A stretch of 64,000 nt of DNA, from assembly GCA_050252335.1 (NCBI GenBank), contig JBFWLB010000001.1:65508-129507 (forward strand), read 5' to 3'. The notes beneath the pieces were generated by a model. The model worked only from the letters and a program-made list of their open reading frames with translations. It was not told the origin of the DNA and did no database searches. The stretch comes from Berkiella_A sp050252335. GTDB taxonomy: Bacteria > Pseudomonadota > Gammaproteobacteria > Berkiellales > Berkiellaceae. Both the position numbers and the translations under genes were made by a program. Shown here one piece after another: positions 49,385-58,747 of the stretch (within the stretch, counting starts at the first letter, position 1; each line of letters begins with the position of its first letter).

Positions 49385-50170
49385 TCACAAAGCGACTTCA
49401 GTGACTGCATTTCGCAGCATAATGGTGAAACTCAGCGTCTGGCGACTGAATCTGTCTCCGCCCGCTGTGTGCAGTGTCCCTAATAAATTATAAGTTTTCG
49501 AATCGGCTACTGGATTGTTTTGTTCGGTGCTTCTTAAGAGAATGGCAAGCTTTACCGCGACCACATTATTAAAATTGAGAGAAGGATAGTTGGCCGATAC
49601 AAATCTATCGGGTGTTTTATCATTATTCAGATCTTCACCATAGAGCACTTGAAAATTTTCAACATCATCTAAAATAACCTGTGTATCATCAGTGGGAGTA
49701 CCATTTGCATTTTGAGCGCGACACGTTAATTGATTATTGGCGTTAAGAGAAATGGTATTGGTTGCAATCGTGAATGCATCCACGCCACGATTGAGGCAAT
49801 CTCTGATTGTATTATCGGGAACCCCTGAGCCTGTGCCACTGCCTTGAAAGCGAACGATTAAAACATCGCTGCCATTTGTGCCTGTGCGAGTGCCGGAAAT
49901 AAATCCACCACTGGCGCCAAAAATATCCTCTAAAGCAGCGAAATGCTGGTTCTGTACAGAGCTTCTAAAAGCAGTATTGCGTATGACTATCCTTAAATAC
50001 TCATGCAAGAATCTGCCATTTTCTTGTAAAATGGCAAGATTATTTTGGAGGCGATAAGTATTTTTATTACTGACAAAAATTTGCAAAATACCGAGCAATA
50101 AAATAAGACTGATTGTGATTGCAACCATGATTTCAAGCATAGAGAAGCCACTGTGCTTATTTATCTTCAT
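49385..50170 (-). CDS. pilW: Type IV pilus minor pilin PilW
   Basis: This 261-residue prepilin has leader MKINKHSG, then FSMLEIMVAITISLILLLGILQIF with Glu5, then YRLQNNLAILQENGRFLHEYL, the PilW-typical helix. The C-terminal half is beta-rich. The start overlaps the pilV stop by four bases. Confidence 0.92.
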   Translation of the reverse strand: MKINKHSGFSMLEIMVAITISLILLLGILQIFVSNKNTYRLQNNLAILQENGRFLHEYLRIVIRNTAFRSSVQNQHFAALEDIFGASGGFISGTRTGTNGSDVLIVRFQGSGTGSGVPDNTIRDCLNRGVDAFTIATNTISLNANNQLTCRAQNANGTPTDDTQVILDDVENFQVLYGEDLNNDKTPDRFVSANYPSLNFNNVVAVKLAILLRSTEQNNPVADSKTYNLLGTLHTAGGDRFSRQTLSFTIMLRNAVTEVAL

Positions 50171-50766
50171 AGTGATAAACTCGTGACAAAACGTTGTAAA
50201 GTGCCAGGCGATGTCTCATCTTTTCTTTCTCGCCACCAGATTTTAATAGTAAATACGGGTCTACCTGCTGTTGTCACAATACCATCACATTGTGGATTAC
50301 CGGGTACGCCATCATTTGGCGTGCTGTCAATGCAAACGATGCCATCACCTGCTGGTAATACTGAGCGTATTTGAGGATGCCAGCTTGTTGCTGCTTGGCC
50401 TCGGAGGTTTGCATACCATTCATAAAAATCATGTAATGCCATTGCATTTGCATCGCATTGTGTATTGATTGCTGCCCCTGAAGTATTTTTGCCTAAGCAG
50501 TTAGGATTGCCGGTCATGTTTGCTGAGGGGTTATTGTATGGGCTTCCAGTGCCACGTGCTAAAGCAGGCAAATTGCTGCGCATTCTGTCTGCAATGTCAC
50601 TGGCTGCGATGGTTGCTACGGAGCGTAATGCAGAGTCATGCCCCAATTTCAGCCCTGTTACCTGTAGGCTGGCCAAACCGAGTAAGCCGATTGAAAATAC
50701 GAGTACTGCGATGAGTACTTCAAGTAAGGTGAACCCGGATATTTTGCAATCAATGCTGTCTGACAT
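50167..50766 (-). CDS. pilV: Type IV pilus minor pilin PilV
   Basis: This is a 199-residue prepilin. The leader ends at ISG and the helix is FTLLEVLIAVLVFSIGLLG with Glu5, followed by ASLQVTGLKLGHDSALRS, a PilV hallmark. ATG 50766 has GGGG ten bases upstream; ATG 50775 is possible but has the site too close. Confidence 0.92.
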   Translation of the reverse strand: MSDSIDCKISGFTLLEVLIAVLVFSIGLLGLASLQVTGLKLGHDSALRSVATIAASDIADRMRSNLPALARGTGSPYNNPSANMTGNPNCLGKNTSGAAINTQCDANAMALHDFYEWYANLRGQAATSWHPQIRSVLPAGDGIVCIDSTPNDGVPGNPQCDGIVTTAGRPVFTIKIWWRERKDETSPGTLQRFVTSLSL

Positions 50767-50929
50767 TAAATACATACCCCATTAAATATACATGCTAAGA
50801 AGAGATTTATCTCATTACTAGGTATAGTCCGGAGTGGTTGTTGATGCTAAAAAACGTAGATAAATGGTTAGGGTTGAAGCTTAAGTTGTAAAAAATGCAA
50901 AAATAAACAGTGTTAAAAATAACAAGCAA

Positions 50930-51463
50930 TTAGGGGCAGGCCGTTTGCGTTAGAATGGCTCGTCCGGTTGGTGAAATGCTAATGCGGCGTGCATTATTGC
51001 CCACGCAATTATGAGAGGAAATACTAAAAAGCTTATTAGCACTGGTAGCGGCAGCAAAGCCAGTACTGGTATAAGTAATCACACCTGAAGGACTTAAGCT
51101 AATATCAGCAGATTGTGTATGTATTTGTTGTAGTCGGATCATGGGTTCAGTGGCATTATTAGCGAAAGTATTATTCTCATCAGGATTTACAAAAACGATC
51201 CAACCTTGATTCCAGTTATTACCACAGCTATTAAAATTTTGATTGCTTGCAGCACAGACAGAGACGCTTAAACCTCGTTTAATGGCTTCACTTCTTGCCA
51301 TGTTAAGACTACCAATCAGATCGTTTGTCAAATTAATAGAGCGATTATTTTGAATGACCGACACAAACGAAGGCGCAGCAAATGCAATGGTGATGGCTAA
51401 AAGAGAAACCGTTACAATCAATTCAATGAGTGTAAAGCCACGGTTTTTGGGATCGATATTCAT
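50930..51463 (-). CDS. fimU: Type IV pilus minor pilin FimU
   Basis: This 177-residue GspH/FimT-family prepilin has leader MNIDPKNRG and helix FTLIELIVTVSLLAITIAFA with Glu5. NLTNDLIGSLNMARSEAIKRG is the family signature. Cysteines at VSVCAAS and the C-terminal TACP may pair. Gene order makes this FimU and the next gene upstream FimT. Confidence 0.85.
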   Translation of the reverse strand: MNIDPKNRGFTLIELIVTVSLLAITIAFAAPSFVSVIQNNRSINLTNDLIGSLNMARSEAIKRGLSVSVCAASNQNFNSCGNNWNQGWIVFVNPDENNTFANNATEPMIRLQQIHTQSADISLSPSGVITYTSTGFAAATSANKLFSISSHNCVGNNARRISISPTGRAILTQTACP

Positions 51464-51482
51464 ACTTTATGGGATAGATGAA

Positions 51483-51992
51483 TTAGGCTAAAGATGCAAG
51501 TTTATATTCGATACGTGCGCGACCACTGTCATAAACCACAATCTTGCATGCAGGTGTGTTGTTATTGTGTATGATGAGTGTGCTGCGTGTCGTGCATCTT
51601 CCATCGGGAGCATATTTAATAGAGATCACTTTGCCGGATGTCACTTGAACGAGATTGGGCTTGTGTTTATTGATTCTGAGTATGGTGTCTTCTGAAGAAA
51701 ATGTTCCATCTCTATTTACATCAATGTATACCATGCTGCCTTGTGTCCAATCTAAACTACAGCTTTGAAAATCACTTGTACCACATACACTCACTATTTG
51801 ATTAGCCTTGATGGCTTCCATGCGTGCAAAATGTAAGCTGTGAAAGATTTGTTGTGCGATGGTTTCGCTGGACTCTTTTTGTATGCGGCCCACAAATGCG
51901 CTACTAGACAGTCCCATGATAATGGCGAGGATGCTAAGTGCTATTAATAATTCAAGTAGAGAAAATCCTTTAATTCTCCAAATCATCATCAA
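51483..51992 (-). CDS. fimT: Type IV pilus prepilin FimT
   Basis: This 169-residue GspH/FimT-family prepilin has leader MMMIWRIKG and helix FSLLELLIALSILAIIMGLS with Glu5, followed by HSLHFARMEAIKANQIVSVCG. FimT of several species binds DNA for natural transformation; a cluster of Lys/Arg near the C-terminus (GRARIEYK) is compatible. The start overlaps the pilR end by 23 bases. Confidence 0.85.
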   Translation of the reverse strand: MMMIWRIKGFSLLELLIALSILAIIMGLSSSAFVGRIQKESSETIAQQIFHSLHFARMEAIKANQIVSVCGTSDFQSCSLDWTQGSMVYIDVNRDGTFSSEDTILRINKHKPNLVQVTSGKVISIKYAPDGRCTTRSTLIIHNNNTPACKIVVYDSGRARIEYKLASLA

Positions 51993-53298
51993 TGCCTAGC
52001 TTCTTGAGGCGATATCTTAGGGTGCGGAAAGTAACATCCAGTAATTTAGCGGCCAAGGTTTTGTTGCCTTTTGTTTCATCCAATGCTTTTAAAATGGCTT
52101 CTTTTTCTACCTGCTCTAAATGTTCATCTAAAGACATATTAAAAGCATGGCTATGTTTTTTAGGTGCTTGAGGAGGTAATTGTAAATCAGTTATTAGAAT
52201 TTCTTTTCCATCGCTTAGGGTATAAGCTCTTTCTAGAATATTTTCTAGTTCTCGGATATTACCTGGAAAAGAATATTGCGTTAATGCCTCTAGGGTTTCG
52301 GCCGATACTTTCGGTACAGAGACATTGTTTGGAATAATTTTCTTTAAAATATAAGAGACAAGCAATGGAATATCATTAATACGTTGTATCAGTGAGGGGA
52401 CTTTGATTTCAATGACATTTAATCGATAAAATAAATCTTCTCTAAAAAAACCAGTTTGTACAAGTTTGCTTAAATCTTTATGCGTCGCACATAAAAAACG
52501 TACATCTGCACTGTGTTCTTTGGTGTCGCCAACAGGTCGGAAAGATTTTTCCTGAATACCCCGCAATAATTTAACTTGCATATTGGGTGGCAGATCAGCA
52601 ACCTCATCGAGAAATAGAGTGCCTTGATGCGCTGCTTGAAAAAAACCAATCTTATCTTGATGCGCACCTGTAAAGCTGCCTTTTTTATGGCCAAAAAATT
52701 CACTTTCCATGAGTTCAATTGGGATTGCGCCACAATTCACCGGAATAAATGGTTTTTCTCTTCTGGGGCTGTTTTGATGGATCAGGCGTGCAACCAGTTC
52801 TTTGCCTACGCCGGATTGCCCGCTGATATAAACGGGGGCTTGGCTTCTTGCTATTTTTTCAATTTGTGTTTTGAGCTGAAGAATACATTCACTTTCGCCA
52901 ATTAAATTGAAAGATTTACTATCTGCGCTGTAATTAATATTCAATGCATCTTCTATTAGATTGCGTAATATTTTTAGATCAACAGGTTTATTAATGAAAT
53001 CAAAGGCGCCTAATTTCATAGCTTGAATGGCTGTTTCCATTTTTCCATGTGCAGTAATAACAGCGACAGGCGTGTGTGGTGAGTTATTTTGAATATGGCG
53101 TACTAGATCCAGTCCATTTCCATCGGGTAAGCGCATATCCGTTAAACATAAATCAAACTGTTGATGACATAATAATTTTTGAGCAGAATCAAAAGTAGAG
53201 GCGGTTTGTGTTTCAAGTCCCATCTTTGAGAGTGTTATGCCGAGTAGCTGACAAATATCTGGCTCATCATCAACGATTAAAATGGATTTTTTGTTCAT
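51970..53298 (-). CDS. pilR: Type IV pilus response regulator PilR (NtrC family)
   Basis: This 442-residue protein has a receiver domain with Asp54 (LTDMRLPDG), an AAA+ domain with Walker A GQSGVGKE (160-167) and the sigma-54-contact motif GSFTGA (207-212), and a C-terminal Fis-type helix-turn-helix (KTLAAKLLDVTFRTLRYRLKK). It should activate sigma-54 promoters of pilin genes upon phosphorylation by PilS. Confidence 0.95.
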   Translation of the reverse strand: MNKKSILIVDDEPDICQLLGITLSKMGLETQTASTFDSAQKLLCHQQFDLCLTDMRLPDGNGLDLVRHIQNNSPHTPVAVITAHGKMETAIQAMKLGAFDFINKPVDLKILRNLIEDALNINYSADSKSFNLIGESECILQLKTQIEKIARSQAPVYISGQSGVGKELVARLIHQNSPRREKPFIPVNCGAIPIELMESEFFGHKKGSFTGAHQDKIGFFQAAHQGTLFLDEVADLPPNMQVKLLRGIQEKSFRPVGDTKEHSADVRFLCATHKDLSKLVQTGFFREDLFYRLNVIEIKVPSLIQRINDIPLLVSYILKKIIPNNVSVPKVSAETLEALTQYSFPGNIRELENILERAYTLSDGKEILITDLQLPPQAPKKHSHAFNMSLDEHLEQVEKEAILKALDETKGNKTLAAKLLDVTFRTLRYRLKKLGIDDDLEN

Positions 53299-53325
53299 AT
53301 GTGTGCCTTAGTATATAAGCTACTT

Positions 53326-54945
53326 TTAAGTATTTATTTCATGTGGAAAAATGATACGAAATTGAGAGCCTAATGTGCTTTGACAATAGTCAATGTGTGC
53401 ACCATTAATTTGACTTAATTCTCTTGCTAAATACAAGCCTAACCCTGTCCCTGTTTTTTCTGTTGTAAAGAAAGGTTCGAAGACAAAATCCCTATTCTCC
53501 TCGGGTATACCATCCCCCTGATCGATGATATCTAAGTAGACACCATGAGGATGAATGCCTGATTGAGTGTGTAAGCTTACCGTTGGTTTGCCAATTTTCT
53601 TTTCGCTATAGCGTAAACCATTTTCACACAGATTGACGATGATTTGCATCAGTTGGCTGGGATCAACGCCTACCCAGAGCTCTTCTTCACTGGGAGAAAA
53701 GATAATTTGTGCATTTGGATATTGTGTAAACTTTAAATGATGAACGTTTTCTTTAATCCAGCGGTTCAATTCAAGTATTTTGATATTTGATTTTTGCCCT
53801 GAGATGGATAATACATTTTTAATGACTTGATTCATGCGTTCGCAGTTTTGTTGAATCATCACTGCAAGATTTACATTTTCCTGATTGAGCTCTTCGGACT
53901 CCATAAGAATTTGAGCAGCGTGACTTGCCGCACCTAAAGGGTTTCTAAGTTCATGTGCAATATTGGCGGTTAAGTGTCCTAAAGAGCTTAGTTTGAGATC
54001 TTGAGCCTTGCGGGTCTCTGCTTGAAAATCATAAATAAAAATGATCAATCCCGGTGTATTGTTAGGATCAATGGATTGAAAATCTAATCGTACTTTAGGG
54101 TACATGGGGTTTATTTGTATGGGAGAAAGGTTTTTTTGTTTCATTAACCAAGCAAGGACACAGTGTTGGAAGCTAGTGGGTAGATCGGATAAGCGTTGCG
54201 CTTTTTCGTTCAGTGGAATGCCCAGAAGTTTTTGCGCAGATAAATTAATGATTCGAATATTCTGATCACTATCAAGAACAATGACGCCTTGTTGCATCAA
54301 ATCGACAATAAAAGAATTCAATTGAAAAGAAGAGGCTAATTGTTTTGCTTGCTTTAGAATAATCGCCTGATTTTTTCGCGCTTTCAGCGATAAAAAATTT
54401 GTTAAGAGAGAGGTTGCAAAAACAATGAGACCTAATAATCCAACTTGATTGGAAGAATTCAATAGATTGTAGCCATATGTTTTCGCATAAAAATATTCTA
54501 ATAAGAGACCAATGCTAATAAGTGCAGCGCTTAGAAAAGAGAGTTTCCCCGGATAAAGAATACTGTGTGCCGCAGCAAGGAGGATAAAGAGCAGCCCTAT
54601 GCCAGATAACACACCACCGCAAGCATGCATAATGACAATAAGAAAAGCTATCTCTAAGAAGATCCCTACATTGGCTTGTATAGAATAGTTGGGTTTTTGA
54701 ATTAAACTGAGGAGCAGGTTAAAGATGGCAAAGAGCAAATAGGCAGCACTGGTGTGCAAAAAAAGTGTCGGGTGACCTTCTGAAAATTGCCCAAAGATGG
54801 GTATGAGTTTATTCTGATAGGCGATGACAAGGCAGGTCGCCGACAAAATAAATCGATAAATAGAATAAAGTTGTAAAGTCTTCCAAAGCTCTTTGCTTGG
54901 GGTTGTCGTGTCAGAGTGTGCCGCGATATCCTTAAGTGGCAACAT
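53326..54945 (-). CDS. pilS: Sensor histidine kinase PilS
   Basis: This 539-residue kinase has six membrane spans (about 25-190), a PAS domain (about 205-315, GVIVLDSDQNIRIINLSA), a dimerisation domain with the phospho-His in AHELRNPLGAA, and an ATPase domain with NLCENGLRYS, DQGDGIPEENRD and TGLGLYLA. It pairs with PilR, whose gene begins 27 bp downstream. Confidence 0.95.
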   Translation of the reverse strand: MLPLKDIAAHSDTTTPSKELWKTLQLYSIYRFILSATCLVIAYQNKLIPIFGQFSEGHPTLFLHTSAAYLLFAIFNLLLSLIQKPNYSIQANVGIFLEIAFLIVIMHACGGVLSGIGLLFILLAAAHSILYPGKLSFLSAALISIGLLLEYFYAKTYGYNLLNSSNQVGLLGLIVFATSLLTNFLSLKARKNQAIILKQAKQLASSFQLNSFIVDLMQQGVIVLDSDQNIRIINLSAQKLLGIPLNEKAQRLSDLPTSFQHCVLAWLMKQKNLSPIQINPMYPKVRLDFQSIDPNNTPGLIIFIYDFQAETRKAQDLKLSSLGHLTANIAHELRNPLGAASHAAQILMESEELNQENVNLAVMIQQNCERMNQVIKNVLSISGQKSNIKILELNRWIKENVHHLKFTQYPNAQIIFSPSEEELWVGVDPSQLMQIIVNLCENGLRYSEKKIGKPTVSLHTQSGIHPHGVYLDIIDQGDGIPEENRDFVFEPFFTTEKTGTGLGLYLARELSQINGAHIDYCQSTLGSQFRIIFPHEINT

Positions 54946-54954
54946 AAGTATCCT

Positions 54955-55248
54955 TTAATCACAAGGTGGATCACAATAGTAACAATTATTCTCTAATATG
55001 GCTTGCTCAACAGGGATATAGCTCTCGCATTTTGCACATTTAACCAGCTGTGCAGAGAGTGGTTTTTGTTGTTTTGTTTGATTGCCACCGTGGTTGTTAT
55101 GAGCGCTTGAGTGGTCAGCCCCTGACGGTCTTTGTGTGCCCGTGCGTGTACCGCTAAGCCAGCTTTTAATTTGTCGGATAGCAAACCAAATTGCGCCTAC
55201 CGCAAATAACCACAAAATTAAGAAAAACATGAGTATACGGACTAGCAT
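54955..55248 (-). CDS. PP0621 family small membrane protein with Cys-rich tail
   Basis: This 97-residue protein has one N-terminal membrane helix (ILMFFLILWLFAVGAIWFAI). A flexible polar linker is followed by a zinc-ribbon-like tail with CAKC and CYYCDPPC. The family lies next to pilS in other gammaproteobacteria; function unknown. Nine bases separate it from pilS, so it probably leads the pilSR transcript. Confidence 0.8.
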   Translation of the reverse strand: MLVRILMFFLILWLFAVGAIWFAIRQIKSWLSGTRTGTQRPSGADHSSAHNNHGGNQTKQQKPLSAQLVKCAKCESYIPVEQAILENNCYYCDPPCD

Positions 55249-55377
55249 TTTCTTCCAAAAAGTAATTGTTCAAACTTATTTTCTACTTGAAACACCATTA
55301 TATGTAAGTTTTAGCCATTAATCTTTGTATTTACACATTTAATTTTATCTGTAGTTTCTCATCAAGGAGTTTGTCAC

Positions 55378-55410
55378 TTATCTTTATGTAAAAGATAAAC
55401 ATGTTATAAT
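55378..55410 (+). promoter_or_regulatory. Candidate fmdB-aspS promoter with inverted repeat
   Basis: TGTTATAAT (55402-55410) is an extended -10 element with a perfect TATAAT. Just upstream, TTATCTTT-ATGTA-AAAGATAA (55378-55398) is a perfect 8-bp inverted repeat covering the -35 position, a plausible operator. The gene starts 36 bp downstream. Confidence 0.55.
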
Positions 55411-55445
55411 TTTCCCAGCAAAAAAAGGTTAAAGAGGTTTTTGAG

Positions 55446-55685
55446 ATGCCCATTTATGAATATCGATGCTCTGTTTGTCATCATGAGACGGAAATCCTAC
55501 ATGGAATGAATGAAACCATAGATCAAGCTTGTCCCCAAGGTTGTGGTCAGAATACCTTGGTTCGATTGGTTTCTGCCCCTAAAGTTCGCTTTAGTGGTCA
55601 AGGTTATTATGAAACAGATGAGAAACCTAAAGAAAAACAAAGAAATGTTCTAACAAAGGATGAGCCTGCGGCTGCTTCCAAATAG
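55446..55685 (+). CDS. FmdB family zinc-ribbon protein
   Basis: This 79-residue protein begins MPIYEYRCSVC and has CxxC at 8-11, and a second cysteine group, CPQGC, near residues 29-33, as in FmdB putative regulatory proteins. It continues with LVRLVSAPKVRFSGQGYYETD, and the C-terminal third is charged and disordered. The family is common ahead of aspS in gammaproteobacteria. Function is not established. Confidence 0.85.
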   Translation: MPIYEYRCSVCHHETEILHGMNETIDQACPQGCGQNTLVRLVSAPKVRFSGQGYYETDEKPKEKQRNVLTKDEPAAASK

Positions 55686-55736
55686 CATCATTCTGTCTGG
55701 CGAAAAAAATCCAACTAATAATATAAGGCCAATTCT

Positions 55737-57518
55737 ATGCGCACGGATTATTGTGGCAACATTACAGAAAAGTTTCTGGACAAAAAGGTAACGCTCTATG
55801 GTTGGGCGCATCGACGTCGTGATCATGGTGGGGTGGTATTCATTGACTTAAGAGATAGAGAAGGGTTGGTACAGGTTGTTATCAATCCCGAGAATAAACA
55901 AGCATTCGCCATTGCTGAAAAAATTAGAAATGAATTTGTGCTTAAAATTGAAGGGGTTGTAAAATCTCGTCCTGAAGGCACGCAGAACCAAGATTTAGCA
56001 ACAGGTAAAATTGAGGTTGTGGTTGACTCGCTGGAAATTCTAAATGCCTCTAAAACGCCACCTTTCATGTTAGATAATTATCATGAAGTGGGTGAAGAGG
56101 CACGTTTAAGATATCGCTATTTGGATTTAAGACGCCCAGAGATGGCAAAGAAGATCCATTTGCGCGCCAAAGTATCGCAGTATTTTAGAAATTTCTTGGA
56201 TTCAAATGGCTTTTTGGACATAGAAACACCCTTTTTAACCAAAGCAACACCTGAAGGAGCAAGAGACTATCTAGTGCCCTCTCGTACCTTCCCGGGGAAT
56301 TTCTTTGCTTTGCCTCAATCGCCGCAGTTATTTAAGCAGATCCTCATGATGGCAGGTTTTGATAGGTATTATCAGATTGTTCGCTGTTTTAGAGATGAGG
56401 ATTTAAGAGCGGATAGACAACCAGAATTTACCCAGCTTGATATTGAAACCTCATTTTTAGATGAATTTGAAATTATGACGATCATGGAAGAAATGATCTC
56501 TGGTTTATTTAAGACCCTATTAAATGTTGATTTACCGACACCTTTTCTCAAAATGCCTTATGATGAGGCAATGCGCCGTTTTGGTCTGGATAAGCCGGAC
56601 TTACGCATTCCCCTAGAGCTTGTGGATATTGCTGATTTGGTTAAAACCTCTGATTTTAAAGTGTTTAGCCAAGCAGCCAATGATCCTAAGGGACGTGTTG
56701 TTGTGTTGAAAGTGCCACAAGGCGGTAAATTGTCTCGTAAAGAAATAGACGATTATACAAATTATGTTGGGATTTACGGGGCCAAAGGCTTAGCTTACAT
56801 CAAGGTAAATGATGTGTCTCAGGGCGCACAAGGTTGCCAATCTCCGATTGTTAAATTCTTAGGCGATGCAATTGTGAATGCCTTGCTTAAACAAATAAAT
56901 GCACAAGATGGCGATATGTTATTCTTTGGGGCTGGGGATAGTGCAATTGTCTCTGAGTCCATGGGATCTTTGCGTGTGAAAATCGGTTTGGATTTAAACT
57001 TGGTGAACGCAGCCTGGCAGCCATTGTGGGTCGTTGACTTTCCCATGTTTGCATACAATGCAAAAGAAAAACGCTTTGAAGCACAACATCACCCCTTTAC
57101 TGCGCCCAATACGAACAACCCAGAAGAGATCAAAGCAAATCCAGAAAAACTGTATTCCCGTGCCTATGATATGGTTTTAAATGGTATGGAAGTAGGGGGC
57201 GGATCGGTTCGTATCAATAATCCTCAAGTGCAACAGTGCATTTTTGATATTTTGGGTATTAATCCAGAGCAAGCCAAAGAAAAATTTGGTTTCTTATTGG
57301 AAGCCTTAGAATATGGTTGTCCTCCACATGGTGGTTTGGCCTTTGGGGTAGATAGATTGGTAATGCTCATGACAAACTCAACGTCTATTCGAGACGTGAT
57401 TGCATTTCCAAAGACTCAAACAGCAAGCTGTATGATGACAAATGCACCCAGCGCTGTTGATCCACAGCAATTAAAAGAATTGGGCGTCAAAATAGCAGAG
57501 GTTGCCCCTGGTAAATAA
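55737..57518 (+). CDS. aspS: Aspartyl-tRNA synthetase
   Basis: This 593-residue class II synthetase has an N-terminal OB-fold anticodon domain (GWAHRRRDHGGVVFIDLRDR), motif 2 FRDEDLRADRQPEFTQLD and motif 3 FGVDRLVML, with the bacterial insertion domain between (about 280-415). It starts 51 bp after fmdB. It should be tested whether it is discriminating or also charges tRNA-Asn, as no asnS is in the window. Confidence 0.97.
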   Translation: MRTDYCGNITEKFLDKKVTLYGWAHRRRDHGGVVFIDLRDREGLVQVVINPENKQAFAIAEKIRNEFVLKIEGVVKSRPEGTQNQDLATGKIEVVVDSLEILNASKTPPFMLDNYHEVGEEARLRYRYLDLRRPEMAKKIHLRAKVSQYFRNFLDSNGFLDIETPFLTKATPEGARDYLVPSRTFPGNFFALPQSPQLFKQILMMAGFDRYYQIVRCFRDEDLRADRQPEFTQLDIETSFLDEFEIMTIMEEMISGLFKTLLNVDLPTPFLKMPYDEAMRRFGLDKPDLRIPLELVDIADLVKTSDFKVFSQAANDPKGRVVVLKVPQGGKLSRKEIDDYTNYVGIYGAKGLAYIKVNDVSQGAQGCQSPIVKFLGDAIVNALLKQINAQDGDMLFFGAGDSAIVSESMGSLRVKIGLDLNLVNAAWQPLWVVDFPMFAYNAKEKRFEAQHHPFTAPNTNNPEEIKANPEKLYSRAYDMVLNGMEVGGGSVRINNPQVQQCIFDILGINPEQAKEKFGFLLEALEYGCPPHGGLAFGVDRLVMLMTNSTSIRDVIAFPKTQTASCMMTNAPSAVDPQQLKELGVKIAEVAPGK

Positions 57519-57960
57519 ACCATCAGCACAGACTGAAGTGAAGCGGCCTGAATCCGTATTGGTTGTAGTATATTCTGTGACGCAAGAGGTGTTATGCCTT
57601 TTGCGAGCAGATTATCCTGACTTTTGGCAATCCGTGACGGGGAGCTTGATGGCGGGGGAACGGCCACAGGAAGCTGCATTACGGGAGCTATACGAAGAAA
57701 CAGGGTTGTGTGAAGCAGATGGCACTTTAGTCGATTGTCAGCATTCAGCGTATTTTGCAATTTATCCGCAGTGGTTGCATCGTTATGCACCAGGCGTAAC
57801 AACTAACTTGGAACATGTATTTTGTTTTGTGATGAGGGCACCTCAGCACATTTGTATAAGCCATGAACATACAAAATATTGTTGGTTGCCGAAGGAAGAG
57901 GCGATTAGAATAATGGCCTCACCTTCTAACCAATCTGCAATTAAAAATTTCATTAAATAA
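57502..57960 (+). CDS. nudB: Dihydroneopterin triphosphate diphosphatase NudB
   Basis: This protein of about 150 residues has an intact Nudix box GSLMAGERPQEAALRELYEE followed by TGL. KRPESVLVVVYS, PDFWQSVTGS and HRYAPGVTTNLEHVF match NudB, which removes pyrophosphate in folate synthesis. The start is unclear: TTG 57502 lies inside the aspS end, while GTG 57538 would leave a family-like N-terminus; neither has a strong ribosome site. Confidence 0.88.
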   Translation: MPLVNKPSAQTEVKRPESVLVVVYSVTQEVLCLLRADYPDFWQSVTGSLMAGERPQEAALRELYEETGLCEADGTLVDCQHSAYFAIYPQWLHRYAPGVTTNLEHVFCFVMRAPQHICISHEHTKYCWLPKEEAIRIMASPSNQSAIKNFIK

Positions 57961-57991
57961 TTACAGCTAAATCGATTACAAGAGGTAGGTA

Positions 57992-58738
57992 ATGGCAGGT
58001 CATAGTAAGTGGGCTAACATTAAGCATAGAAAAAATGCACAAGATGCCAAGCGAGGTAAGATTTTTACTAAGTTGATTCGTGAAATCACCGTTTCTGCAA
58101 AAATAGGGGGCGGTGATGCTGCCTCCAATCCCAGATTAAGAACCGCTGTTGATAAAGCGCTGGGGCAAAACATGACTCGAGATACCATTGATCGTGCGAT
58201 TAAACGCGGTGTAGGTGGGGGTGATGATCAAAACTTAGAAGAAATTCGCTATGAAGGATATGGTCCTAATGGTGTGGCAGTAATTGTTGATTGCTTGACC
58301 GATAATCGTAATCGTACGGTATCGGATGTGCGCCATGCTTTTACTAAAATGGGGGGCAATTTAGGTACAACTGGCTCCGTTGCCTTTAATTTTAATAAAT
58401 ATGGGCAAATTTATTTTAGTTCTAAAATGGATGAAGATACCCTAATGGAAGTGGCCATTGATGCCGGTGCGGAAGATGTGGTGCGTCAAGAAGATGGTAG
58501 TTTTATTGTCAATACAGCGCCTGAACTCTTAAATATTGTTGTCGATCAAATGGTAGAAAAGGGTTTGAAACCTGAAGATTCTGAAATCAATATGGTGCCA
58601 ATGGTGACCGTTGCATTAGATGATTTAGAAGATGCACAAACCTTTATGAAAATGATAGACATGTTGGAAGATTTAGATGATGTGCAAGATGTTTATTCAA
58701 ATGCTGAGATATCAGAGGCAATTGGTAAACAATTATAA
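57992..58738 (+). CDS. yebC: YebC/PmpR family regulatory protein
   Basis: This 248-residue three-domain protein begins MAGHSKWANIKHRKNAQDAK, the family hallmark, with YEGYGPNGVAVIV later. YebC proteins have been described as transcription regulators and, more recently, as ribosome-associated factors. The gene lies directly before ruvC, as in E. coli and relatives. The start has AGAGGTAGGT upstream. Confidence 0.95.
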   Translation: MAGHSKWANIKHRKNAQDAKRGKIFTKLIREITVSAKIGGGDAASNPRLRTAVDKALGQNMTRDTIDRAIKRGVGGGDDQNLEEIRYEGYGPNGVAVIVDCLTDNRNRTVSDVRHAFTKMGGNLGTTGSVAFNFNKYGQIYFSSKMDEDTLMEVAIDAGAEDVVRQEDGSFIVNTAPELLNIVVDQMVEKGLKPEDSEINMVPMVTVALDDLEDAQTFMKMIDMLEDLDDVQDVYSNAEISEAIGKQL

Positions 58739-58747
58739 GGAGCTTTT

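Noticed and set aside
50776..50929. Sigma-54 promoter for pilVWXY1Y2E
   Set aside because: A TTTTTGCAT resembling a -12 box exists on the minus strand, but the required GG at -24 is absent at the right spacing.
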